A stretch of DNA of 64,000 nucleotides from Pictodentalium vernedei. Taxonomy: Eukaryota > Mollusca > Scaphopoda > Dentaliida > Dentaliidae. The notes below the pieces were generated by a model that made no database searches, was not told where the DNA came from, and saw only the letters and a list, made by a program, of their open reading frames with translations. The number at the start of each line of letters is the position of its first letter. The first letter of the stretch is position 1. The position numbers were made by a program, and so were the translations under genes. The stretch covers positions 368,293,704 through 368,357,703 of the forward strand of contig CM062297.1 in the NCBI GenBank assembly GCA_031216915.1, read 5' to 3'. Of the stretch, positions 19,939 through 29,040 are shown one piece after another.

Positions 19939-20960
19939 GGTGACTTCAAATATCGAACAAATTTCAAATGAAAACTCGAATTTTCATTATTTCGGGGGGG
20001 GGGGGGGGGGCTGGGACGCCTCCCTCTCCCTATATTTTATAAGGAAAAGCCATGTAACTTTTCAATAAATGGGGATAGGAAATGTCTTTGGGTAGGGGAG
20101 TGAGATGGCGGGAGGGAGGGTCGAGTGGGTGGTGGAGAGGGTCTTTGGATAGGGGAAATGAGGGTAAGTCGTTTTATTCCAGAGGGGTGAAGGTATGGGA
20201 ACTGTTTTTAAGTGTCTTGATAACAAGACTTGAATAGTGTGTGTTTTGTGATTGAAAGCTTCTCTTTTTAAAGATTTGGGTTGGCCCTTAAAAGGGCCGT
20301 TGTCGTTGTTCTGGAGCGTGCAGTTTTTTACCATTTTGGTGACATGTTCTCGTTTACCATACTTTTCAGGGCGTCCAAGTTTCTCTCTCTTTCTGATATG
20401 TCGCTGTACTCATATGGCCGTGGTGAGGGGATCATGGTATCCACATTCTTCCGCCTCTCCGAAGCACTTGTCAACGCGCTCCGAGTCCATCATCAGGCAT
20501 ACGTCATGCTGTATTGGGAGGGATGGTCCACGCTACAACCATAACACAGTTCTTCGGCCACTTTTGGAATCTGTTCTGCTATTAAATCCGCATACGCTCT
20601 GTCTAATACTTTCTCGATCTGTGGTTTTCGGAGCTCTGCCGTAATGTCTTTCTTCCCATGTGCCGAGAGGGTGGGTACACCATCAATAATTCTCTTCAAA
20701 TCTCGCCATTCGTTCACATCCATTGCAATCCCCGTCTTGGTCGGTGTTGTCGATTCTTTGGTATAACGCCGAATATGAATTTTCAGTTGACCTTGAAATG
20801 GAGCAAAGATGACAAAAGTATTTCTCAATCCGATCTGGAGTTTTTCCATGACTTCTTCTCGATATGGCAATCGTAAAGTGAGTGAATATTTTCTACCCTC
20901 GTTTATAAAAGGCTGTTTCGAGAAACAAGTTCAGGCACGCCCTGAAGATAACGCACACCT
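19939..20960. repeat. Right arm of the palindrome
   Basis: About 1022 bp, complement of the left arm. The G run at 19995-20010 interrupts the alignment to the GGAGGGCGGGGACGCC-type block of the left arm. Confidence 0.85.
20493..20870 (-). CDS. PC4-like plus Cys/His-motif frame (right arm, fused by deletion)
   Basis: A single 125-codon minus-strand frame reads the PC4-like pattern (FQGQLKIHIRRY, PTKTGIAMDVNEWRDLKRII) directly into KKDITAELRKPQIEK and then CYGCSVDHPSQ, where it diverges and ends. Compared with the left arm it lacks about 60 bp between the two domains, including the acidic tail and the stop codon of the PC4-like protein. The fusion is therefore a deletion product, not the ancestral state. 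The end after HPSQ reflects a 1-base indel (left arm CCCAAATACAGC, right arm CCCAATACAGC), so the C-terminal half is out of frame. The first codon of the reported frame is TTG; the first ATG is eight residues in. Confidence 0.6.
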   Translation of the reverse strand: MPYREEVMEKLQIGLRNTFVIFAPFQGQLKIHIRRYTKESTTPTKTGIAMDVNEWRDLKRIIDGVPTLSAHGKKDITAELRKPQIEKVLDRAYADLIAEQIPKVAEELCYGCSVDHPSQYSMTYA

Positions 20961-21244
20961 GCTTATTCCACCTTTCCCAGCAGGCTGATTGTTTGTAATA
21001 GGTGTTAATCCACTATAGTTTGTTTCTTATTAAGTGACAACTTGTTACCCAGCAGTGTGGTTTTAAGATGCTTTGCGACTGAGTGATCGTTTCCTCGCAG
21101 TACGCTCACTGTTGTCACTGATAACCACTGATAATAATCAATCGGCTCTTTGAAATGCATTCGCCGTTTTCATTTTTAATGATTAGTTACTCAGTTCACG
21201 ATATGTGTTTACATAATTAAAATATAAATATCTAAAATTTTTGC
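20961..21244. other. Rest of left arm and upstream region of the MULE gene
   Basis: TTCCACCTTTCCCAGCAG (20967-20984) is the last match to the right arm. The remaining 260 bp lead to the LINE target site and probably continue as the promoter region of the transposase gene now found at 32816, displaced by 11.5 kb of LINEs. Confidence 0.5.
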
Positions 21245-21255
21245 CAACATATTAC

Positions 21256-21432
21256 TCAGCCTCTCCACATTCGATGTGCAGCCTAATGGCTGGTTCAATT
21301 TTTAATATAATGAACAAACACTTCGACGTCAGTCTTTCCGACATATGTAAAGAAGTTGGGAAAACAGCATCCAAATTATATCGAACTCAAATTTCTTCCT
21401 CGCTAATAGAAGCCGCCATAAATAAAATATAA
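21256..21432 (+). pseudogene. LINE-A ORF1, C-terminal remnant
   Basis: The frame encodes SPHSMCSLMAGSIFNIMNKHF and continues to AAINKI with stop at 21430-21432. The same segment in LINE-B (ending 29010) is downstream of zinc knuckles, which identifies it as the end of the gag-like ORF1. The N-terminal part is missing by 5' truncation at insertion. A 4-base AATA insertion relative to LINE-B moves the stop. Confidence 0.75.
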
Positions 21433-21484
21433 ATCACACCCACAACACGTTAACTAGTAAAATTACGTCAGGTACTGAACACCT

Positions 21485-24214
21485 ATGGATAAGTTGAAAA
21501 TAATTCAGTGGAACGCTCGAAGCGTTAACTGCAAAAGCTCACATATGTCCGATTACTTCACCAACGTAGATGTAATTGGTATCAGCGAAACATGGTTAAA
21601 GCCAAGTAAGACATTTTTGCTAAGTGGATTCAACATCATTAGACGAGACCGTCCCACACAACGTGGAGGCGGAGTCGCTCTACTCATAAGGCAGGACTTA
21701 AAATATAAAACGATATCAAGCGATCATCTCAACGCAGAGGTGATTGCCGCTGAGATTGAATTAGATCATAAAAAAGTTGCCGTAATCTCATATTATAATG
21801 AACCGAAAAAAACAGTTGACAGCAAAGTCTTTGAATTCTTTGTGAAAAATCACAAACACTGTATTTTCTTAGGTGATTTCAATGCCAAACATCAGGTTTT
21901 CGGATGCAATAAAACGGAGCCCAATGGCGACGCTCTCTTCAATATCATCGAACAATTTGATCTTTTTGTATTAAATAACGACCACGACATTACTCACGTC
22001 AGTAACAACACCCTCCACCAATCCGACATCCTTGACCTAATTATAACCAGTAAATCACTAACTAATCAAATGCAAGACATATATGTGGGAGACGATGATT
22101 TAGGTAGCGACCACCTGCCTGTTCATGCTACATTACACGGTTGCAGCGGATCCGCAAGATACCCCACAATGAGGAGGAGGAATATATCCAAAATTGACTG
22201 GGACCTCTTCAGAAAAATAATTCAGGTTAAAATAAACAAAAACGACCCAATGAATACCTGCGAGCTCGAGCAAGCATGTACCAATCTCAGTGAAGTCATT
22301 AACAACAGTCTTGATGAGATTTGTCCCAAACAGACAGTTAAACCGCGGGCCAACAGAATAACTGAAACCACACTCCAAATAATAAAACAAAAAAGAAAGG
22401 CCTTCCGTGCATACAAATCAGAAAAACTTCCAACTAAAAAGGTCGAACTTAAAGCCCTGTATAATCGCCTCCACGGCGAAGTTAAAAAAGCAATAGCAAA
22501 CGACAATCGCGTGAGATGGAAAAAAGCAACGGAAAATCTAAATGGACTCAGGGAGACTAAAAAGTTTTGGGATACTTTTAAAACCCTTACTGGACAAAAA
22601 CATAAAGACGCCAACAGTAAGGCACTAAAGATCAACGATGGAACTATGGCCCTGGATGACAAGGCGAAGGCTAGCGCCTTTGCTGAGCTCCTTGAGAAAT
22701 ATCATCGTCCACATGAGGGCGATAGGTTTGATGACGAGTTCAAAGAAAAAGTAAACAAATTTGTTCAAGACAACAAGACAACGTTTAACGATGCCAACTT
22801 CAGCCAAACGCCCGAGGACGGGGATGGCCATGAACTCACGGAACCGATAAGCAAAGAAGAAGTGGCTAACACAATTAAAAAATGTAAGTCTTCTTCTTCC
22901 CCAGGAGGGGACGAGGTCTCATACAAAATCCTGAAACAATGTCCCAACACTTTTTTCGGTAGACTCACTAACCTCCTAAACTGCTGTCTCTCTAGTGGAT
23001 ACTTCCCAAAATGTTGGAAAGTAGCTACAGGAGTCATGATACCCAAACCCGACAAGGATTTGAGCAACCCAGCTAATTACCGCCCAATCAGCCTACTCAG
23101 CTGTATTGGAAAAATTTTCGAACGGATTCTCACGACTAGACTCCGCAGCCATCTCGAATCAATCAGCTTTTTCAACAAGTGGCAAAGGGCATACAGGAGC
23201 CAAAGAGAGGGAATCGAGCATGTTTATAGACTGGTAGATTATATGAAAACGGCGTTCAGTCAAAATGAAATAGGAACCGCGCTATTACTCGATGTAGAAA
23301 AAGCGTTTGACTCTGTCTGGCACAATGGCATGAGATACAAACTAGCTAAAATGGGGCTACCTACCAAAATTCTAAGGATCATATCATCATTTTTATCTGA
23401 TCGAAAAATCAAAGTGAGAGTCAACCGCGAAGTGTCAGCCGAGGTAAAACTCGAAGCAGGCACTCCACAGGGTTCGGTCCTCAGCCCGCTTCTATTTATA
23501 ATATATGTGAATGACATTGACAAACTAGGGAAGAACCATGTTGAGCTATCTCAATTCTCAGACGACAAAGGAATGTGGACGGCCAGTAAGTCTGGAAACA
23601 TAATACAAAACCGCCTGCAGGATACCATCCGCGACCTGCAAGACTGGTGCGCTCTGTGGCGCATCAAGCTAAATGCCACGAAAACACAAAGAATCACATT
23701 CTATAAAAAACAAAGGAAAAAGCCTGTCCCTAATATTGAGCTTAAGCTTTACGATCATAAACTTGAAGCTAGTAATGAGGCAAAGTTTCTGGGATTCAAC
23801 CTGGATAGCAGTCTCAATCTAAACAATCACATAAACTCAGTCACCGTCAAAGCCACTAAACGCATCAATTTCCTGAAAATGATCAGAGGTAAAAATTGGG
23901 GAGCCAATAAAGAAATTCTCCTCAATCTTTCCAAATCATATATACGCCCAGTACTAGAGTATGGGGCCATAATAACAAGTGACCTGAATAAAACCAACAT
24001 TGAAAAACTACAACGGGTCCAAAATCATGCCTTGCGCGTGGCTCTGTGCAAGCCCACGTGGACATCGATAAAACAACTTCACGAGATAGCAAAAATAGAC
24101 ACTATAGCAATGCGCTTAAAAGATCTTCAAAGCAAAACTCTAAATAGACTTCAAGACAGCGAATTAATAATAGAACTCAATGCGCATCGCGTCCTCAATA
24201 GGAAAACTAAATAA
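21485..24214 (+). CDS. LINE-A ORF2: APE endonuclease and reverse transcriptase, intact
   Basis: 909 codons with ATG at 21485, 52 bases after the ORF1 stop. The N-terminal apurinic-type endonuclease has the expected catalytic set: IIQWNARS (residue about 5), ETWLK (about 36), LGDFNAK (about 130), LDLII and GSDHLPVH (about 205-212). The reverse transcriptase has YRPISLLSCIGKIFERIL, LLLDVEKAFDSVW (about 600), GTPQGSVLSPLLF (about 660) and the active-site box FSDDKGM (about 691, Ser replacing the usual Ala in FADD), then FLGFNLDSS. A C-terminal segment with RPVLEYGAIITSD and KLQRVQNHALR follows; no RNase H domain is seen. By this reading it retains all catalytic residues and may encode an active enzyme for target-primed reverse transcription. 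LINE-B is almost identical but frameshifted. Confidence 0.92.
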   Translation: MDKLKIIQWNARSVNCKSSHMSDYFTNVDVIGISETWLKPSKTFLLSGFNIIRRDRPTQRGGGVALLIRQDLKYKTISSDHLNAEVIAAEIELDHKKVAVISYYNEPKKTVDSKVFEFFVKNHKHCIFLGDFNAKHQVFGCNKTEPNGDALFNIIEQFDLFVLNNDHDITHVSNNTLHQSDILDLIITSKSLTNQMQDIYVGDDDLGSDHLPVHATLHGCSGSARYPTMRRRNISKIDWDLFRKIIQVKINKNDPMNTCELEQACTNLSEVINNSLDEICPKQTVKPRANRITETTLQIIKQKRKAFRAYKSEKLPTKKVELKALYNRLHGEVKKAIANDNRVRWKKATENLNGLRETKKFWDTFKTLTGQKHKDANSKALKINDGTMALDDKAKASAFAELLEKYHRPHEGDRFDDEFKEKVNKFVQDNKTTFNDANFSQTPEDGDGHELTEPISKEEVANTIKKCKSSSSPGGDEVSYKILKQCPNTFFGRLTNLLNCCLSSGYFPKCWKVATGVMIPKPDKDLSNPANYRPISLLSCIGKIFERILTTRLRSHLESISFFNKWQRAYRSQREGIEHVYRLVDYMKTAFSQNEIGTALLLDVEKAFDSVWHNGMRYKLAKMGLPTKILRIISSFLSDRKIKVRVNREVSAEVKLEAGTPQGSVLSPLLFIIYVNDIDKLGKNHVELSQFSDDKGMWTASKSGNIIQNRLQDTIRDLQDWCALWRIKLNATKTQRITFYKKQRKKPVPNIELKLYDHKLEASNEAKFLGFNLDSSLNLNNHINSVTVKATKRINFLKMIRGKNWGANKEILLNLSKSYIRPVLEYGAIITSDLNKTNIEKLQRVQNHALRVALCKPTWTSIKQLHEIAKIDTIAMRLKDLQSKTLNRLQDSELIIELNAHRVLNRKTK

Positions 24215-25213
24215 TCTGGGGCATGTCTATCGAAAGGGTTAAAGATCACATCATTGTGATGGGGTGAGCCAGTTATTCTGTGACCTAAATTTAGAACTGG
24301 CTGCGGGTGACACGATACGCACGAAAGCTTGCCTCTGTTACCAGTGGGAGTTGCAAACAGCGAGGAAAATCTCCACCTGCTGCCGGGTCTCCCCTCCTTG
24401 AGATATAAATCTCGGGGGAAAAATGCTGGCTTCCCCATCCAAAAGGACGGAAAAGGTGTAAATTAAAAACCGAATTGCTCTAATTTCCAGCTCTCTATCT
24501 TTTCTCCCTCCTCTATCTCATCAGACACACGACCAAACTGAATGACATACTATGAGGGATTGAAACAATCCTCAAGCAAAGATGTGCAGAAAACCTAACA
24601 AGACCAAGGCAAGGATTGAAACAATCTTGCCAGCAAACAGCCCTTTTAAGGGCTTTTTTTTTTTTTTTTTTTTTTTTTTTGGGGGGGGGGGGGGTGGAGG
24701 TCATTTGGAATTCCCGAAGGATAACCAGATACCTCCCAGAAGGCTTGATGGATGACTCCCGGTTTTTTTCAAACAACTGTTGGAGCTTTCTCCATTCCTT
24801 TTTTGTAACCGCTATGGTCATATACCGGGGCCGCTACCAAACCGGCGTTCCTGTTTGGTTTTCTTTTTTCCTTTTCCCTTAAAATTGCCATCGCACAACA
24901 TTATATTCTGGCTCGCCACCATGGTGGGACTCAAACCTCTACCATCGCCAAGCTGGAACCGAATAGAGCCCACTCTCCAATAGTCTTAATGGCGTTGAGG
25001 GTTTGGTCTTTGACAATCTATCACTCCAATGCAAACTGCCAGGAATTCTAACCGCGTGCATAGCCCTTCAGACCCCATTTGAGGCAATAGGAAAGCTAGG
25101 CCTGTGTGATCCAAGATCCAAGTGAAATAAAATAAGGCTAACCGGGTCGCAAGGGATTTATAAATCCCACATCGTCCCTGCGCGCCTTCGGCGCGCTAAA
25201 ACCTTTCATTCAT
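24215..25213 (+). other. LINE-A 3' untranslated region
   Basis: About 1 kb. It includes AAACAGCCCTTTTAAGGGC (a GCCC-TTTTAA-GGGC hairpin) followed by a T run and a G run, and CCACCATGGTGGGACTC. It ends with GCGCGCCTTCGGCGCGC (hairpin) and TAAAACCTTTCATTCAT. The same order occurs in LINE-B and LINE-C and, diverged, at 35470-36178. Confidence 0.85.
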
Positions 25214-25224
25214 CAGCATATTAC

Positions 25225-27763
25225 TATGTGGTCACAGGAGTCATGATACCTAAACCCGACAAAGACCTTACCAACCCTTCTAACTACCGCCCAGTCAGCT
25301 TGCTTAGCTGTGTTGGGAAAATATTTGAGCGGATTCTCACTACGAGACTTCGCAGCTATCTCGAATCAATCAACTTTTTCAACAAATGGCAAAGAGCGTA
25401 TAGGAGTCAGAAAGAGGGAATCGAACACGTATATAGACTGGTCGATTATATGAAAACAGCATTTAGTCAAAACGAAATCGGAACCGCGCTTTTCTTGGAT
25501 GTAGAAAAAGCGTTCGACTCGGTATGGCACAATGGCGTGGGATATAAACTAGCGAAAATGGGATTACCCACTAAAATTCTAAGGATCATATCATCATTTC
25601 TAACTGACCGAAAAATCAAGTGAGGGTTAATCGCGATGTGTCAGAGGAAGTTATACTCGAAGCTGGAACACCACAAGGGTCGGTTCTAAGTCCGCTTTTT
25701 TCATAATATATGTGAATGATATAGAAAAAGTAGGGAAAAACATTGTTGAACTATCGCAGTTCTCAGACGACAAAGGCATCTGGACAGCCAGCAAGTCCTG
25801 AAACATAATTAAAAATCGTCTACAGGATACCATTCGCGATCTTGAGAGCTGGTGTGCCCTGTGGCGCATCAAACTCAATGCCGCCAAAACTCAAAAAGTT
25901 ACGTTCTTCAAAAAGCAAAGGAAAAAACCAGTCCCGAGTATCGATCTTCAGTTATACGATCACAAACTAGAAGCAAACAAAGAGGCCAAATTTTTGGGAT
26001 TTATCCTAGATAGCAATCTCAGTCTAAACAGTCACGTAAACTCCATTACGGTTAGAGCTACTAAACGTATCAATTTTCTGAAGATGATCAGAGGTAGAAA
26101 TTGGGGAGCAAACAAAGATGTGCTTCTCAAGCTCTACAAAACATTTATACGTCCGGTACTAGAATAAGGTGCCATAATAACAAGCGACCTAAGCAAAACC
26201 AACATTCAGAAGCTACAGAGGGTTCAAAACTATGCCCTGCGAGTGGCACTATGCAACCCGAAATGGACACCGATAAATGAACTTCACGAGCTAGCAAAAA
26301 TAGAAACTATTGATACGCGATTAAAAGACCTACAAAACAAAACCCTCAACAGACTCCAAGATAGTGTATTAATGGTTGAGCTGAACGAACACCGATCCCT
26401 TAACAGAAAAACAAAATAAGTTTCCAGAAAAAGAAAAAAAATAAAAAAAAAAAAAAAAATAATAAAATAAAATAAAATAAAAATTATACAATATAACTAA
26501 ATCGCGTGGAGTCAGTGAGGATTGCCTCGCTACTCATTGGGAACCTTAGGATAGAGTCTGTGAGGACTGCCTCGCAACTCTGCTGAAGCGCGATTGAAAC
26601 GCGTTTAATAAGATTTATATAACAAAACCCTCCACATACTCCAGGATAGCGAATCAATGGTGAACTGAACGAACACCGAACCCTAAACAGAAAAACAAAA
26701 TAATCCACAGTAAATTAAAATTACTCAATAGAATTAAACTGCGTGGAGTCAGTGAGGATTGCCTCGCTACTCATTGAGATCTTTTGGATTGAGTCTGTGA
26801 GGATTGCCTCGCAACTCTTCGTGTGGGGAGTGGGCTCCGAAGAAACACACCCCTTACCCCATACATAGCAACAATCACACAGCAGGCACAATATACAATA
26901 GCGGATACCTATCTTTCTCTCTACCTATAATTTTTCTAACTGAACATTCTCAAATTTTCTTGCAACACTCTTATCAAGAAGACGCATGGAAAGCGTAGGA
27001 GGAATTGGTGCAACCTACCTTTTTGCATCATATACAAGAAACCACCAAACGATAGGCAAGGATTGAAACAAGCTTGTCTGGCTGGGGACGAGTGTACATT
27101 TGATACAAATATACATTTGAATAAAGATTTAACAGCCCTTTTAAGGGCTTGAGGGTGTGTGTCTGTGAGAGGATGTTTTTGTTTTTTGTTTTTTTTTGGG
27201 GGTGGGGGGGGGGGTGGGGGTGGAGAAGGTCATTTGGAATTCCCGAAGGATAACCAGATACCTCAAAATCACATACGGCATCCTATCTCCCAGAAGGCTT
27301 GATGGATGACTCCCGGTTTTTCAAAACTAAACTGTTGGAGCTTTCTCCACTACTTTTTTGTAACCGCTATGGTCATATACCGGGGCCGCTACCAAACCGG
27401 CGTTGCTGTTTGGTTTTCTTTTCTCTTCTTCCTTTAAACTTGCCATTGCACAACATTACATTCTGGCTCGCCACCATGGTGGGACTCAAACCTCTACCAT
27501 CGCCGAACTGGAACCGAATAGAGCTCGCTCTCTAATAGTTTTAAAGGCGTTGAGGGATTGAGTATTGACCATCTAACACTCCAACGTAAACTGTCGGGTT
27601 TTCTAACCGCGTGCATAACCCCCTCAGACTCCATTTTGGGCAATAGGAAAGCTAGGCCTGTGTGATCCAAGTGAAATAAAATAAGGTTAACCAGGTCGCA
27701 AGGGATTTGTAAATCCCACATCGACCCTGCGCGCCTTCGGCGCGCTAAAACCTTTCATTCATT
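25225..27763 (+). mobile_element. LINE-C, 5'-truncated copy of a related subfamily
   Basis: Begins inside ORF2 (equivalent to 23026 in LINE-A) and ends at CCTTTCATTCATT before CAACATATTAC (27764-27774). More diverged from A and B than they are from each other. An A-rich run sits at 26428-26482, and the segment ending the ORF (ACGAACACCGA...CAGAAAAACAAAATAA) is duplicated at about 26335-26419 and 26623-26703, with two copies of GCGTGGAGTCAGTGAGGATTGCCTCG. Confidence 0.88.
25228..26419 (+). pseudogene. LINE-C ORF2 fragment (reverse transcriptase)
   Basis: Open from 25228 to 25623 with MIPKPDKDL, YRPVSLLSCVGKIFERIL and FLDVEKAFDSVWHN. It then changes frame after KIK near 25620 and at several later points. 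The active-site region reads as QFSDDKG near 25759 at the nucleotide level, and a TAA replaces the codon after VLE at about 26164. The fragment covers the palm and thumb of the reverse transcriptase; the endonuclease is missing by truncation. It is not functional. Confidence 0.88.
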
Positions 27764-27790
27764 CAACATATTACTAATCCTAGCAAGGGG

Positions 27791-29010
27791 ATGGTGGGCA
27801 AAACTAATCCGACACCTGTTTCGCCCTTTATAGATAATACCGCTGAGATGGGGAGACCTGTGCACGCCATCTCTTTGGAGGTACCACCAAATCAGGGCTC
27901 GGAACTCGTTACCACCAGTCAAGACAACTGGTTGCGTTCACTCATAGAGCAAGAGGCAACTACTGTTCCCACCTGTGATGTGGTCAATCAGATTACGCCC
28001 CGCCCGAAAAGAAAATTGGATACAGACTTCCAGGAAAATGGTGAGTCCCTGGAAATAGAAACGGTGGCTAAGAAAACCCGGAAAGCGTCGACACACACCG
28101 ATAACCCGGGTGTTGTTGTCGTTGAGACCTCGGACACCATGGATGTTACAGTAGTAACAACCAGTGCGGACATCCACAATGATGGGAAATCGGCAGAGAG
28201 TAACGCAACGGAAACGATACCAGCGACGGCAACATTCACCACTGACGGTGGTGTATCATTTGCCGACAAGGTAAGAGCCCTTTCTAAACAACCTCAAAAG
28301 GATAATACGGCCAAACACCAGACGAATAAACAACCGCATCAACTGCTGCAAAACCCTTGCGTAGTCGTCACAAGGGTTCCCACAAGGATCAATGATGGGG
28401 ATATTGATGAAGCCCTGTCGGGATACTCATGGGGGAGACTAATATCTAAGACTACAGGCAACCCTACGTGGAAAATTAAAGTAAAATGCCCCAATAGAAC
28501 CATAAAACTTCATTAACAAAGGTGTTTGTATAAACGGACAAAAATATGAGACTGAGGAGTATCGTGTTTTGCCTCAGCCCACACAATGTCATAAATGCCA
28601 GAAATTTAGCCATATGTCGAACAGATTCAAAGGAGAGTTGCGTTGCATGAAATGCGGCGAAAAACATATAACAAAGTCGTGCAAGGCTTCAACACTGAAA
28701 TGCCCAAATTGTAACGGGCAACACCCAAGCAATTATCGGGGGGTGTCCCCACTACAAAAAAGTTAAAACCGACATAGAACTCAAAGCTATTAATGTCAAC
28801 AGCGTAGAAAACTCAACCTCTCCACATTCGATGTGCAGCCTAATGGCCGGTTCAATTTTTAATATAATGAATAAACACTTCGACGTCAGTCTTTCCGACA
28901 TATGTAAAGAAGTTGGGAAAACAGAATCCAAATTATATCGAACTCAAATCTCTTCCTCGCTAATAGAAGCCGCCATAAAATATAAATCACACCCACAACA
29001 CGTTAACTAG
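27791..29010 (+). pseudogene. LINE-B ORF1: gag-like protein with zinc knuckles, two frameshifts
   Basis: The ATG at 27791 opens 241 codons with an unstructured N-terminal part (RPKRKLDTD, KKTRKAS) and a fold ending ALSGYSWGRLISKTTGNP-type, then breaks near 28505. The next frame carries CCHC-like knuckles: CHKCQKFSHMSN (last Cys replaced), CMKCGEKHITKSC, and CPNCNGQHPSNY. A second break near 28735 leads to the frame with SMCSLMAGSIFNIM, ending at TAG 29008-29010. Nucleic-acid-binding knuckles after a variable N-terminus are standard for ORF1 of Jockey/I-group LINEs; the protein would coat the RNA in a ribonucleoprotein. As it stands it is not translatable. Confidence 0.8.
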
Positions 29011-29040
29011 TAACATTACGTCATGTACTGAACACTTACG

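Larger units (their letters stand above)
18553..20960. mobile_element. 2.4-kb palindromic element with a PC4-like gene in each arm
   Basis: The arms 18553-19670 and 19939-20960 are inverted copies. The ends are AGGTGTGCGTTATCTTCAGG and its complement CCTGAAGATAACGCACACCT. A second inverted repeat lies at the centre (19790-19846 with 19886-19938, TATAAACCGTAT-type), leaving a loop of about 39 bp and about 119 unpaired bases on the left. Each arm has TTTATAAACGAGGG near its outer end, then a PC4-like frame reading toward the centre. The right arm of the host element (38050-38090) reads CTAAGCTCC-ACGGGATGT-TCCACCTTTCCC without it, so this is a later insertion. It could be a dimer-type molecule of a hairpin-ended virus-like replicon (inference). 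Confidence 0.8.
21256..25213 (+). mobile_element. LINE-A, 5'-truncated copy with intact ORF2
   Basis: It starts inside the end of ORF1 and ends with a 3' UTR closing in GCGCGCTAAAACCTTTCATTCAT. It is flanked by CAACATATTAC (21245-21255) and CAGCATATTAC (25214-25224). ORF order, CCHC-type ORF1 in the sister copy, APE endonuclease, no RNase H and a (CATT)n-like end point to the Jockey/CR1 group. Confidence 0.9.
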
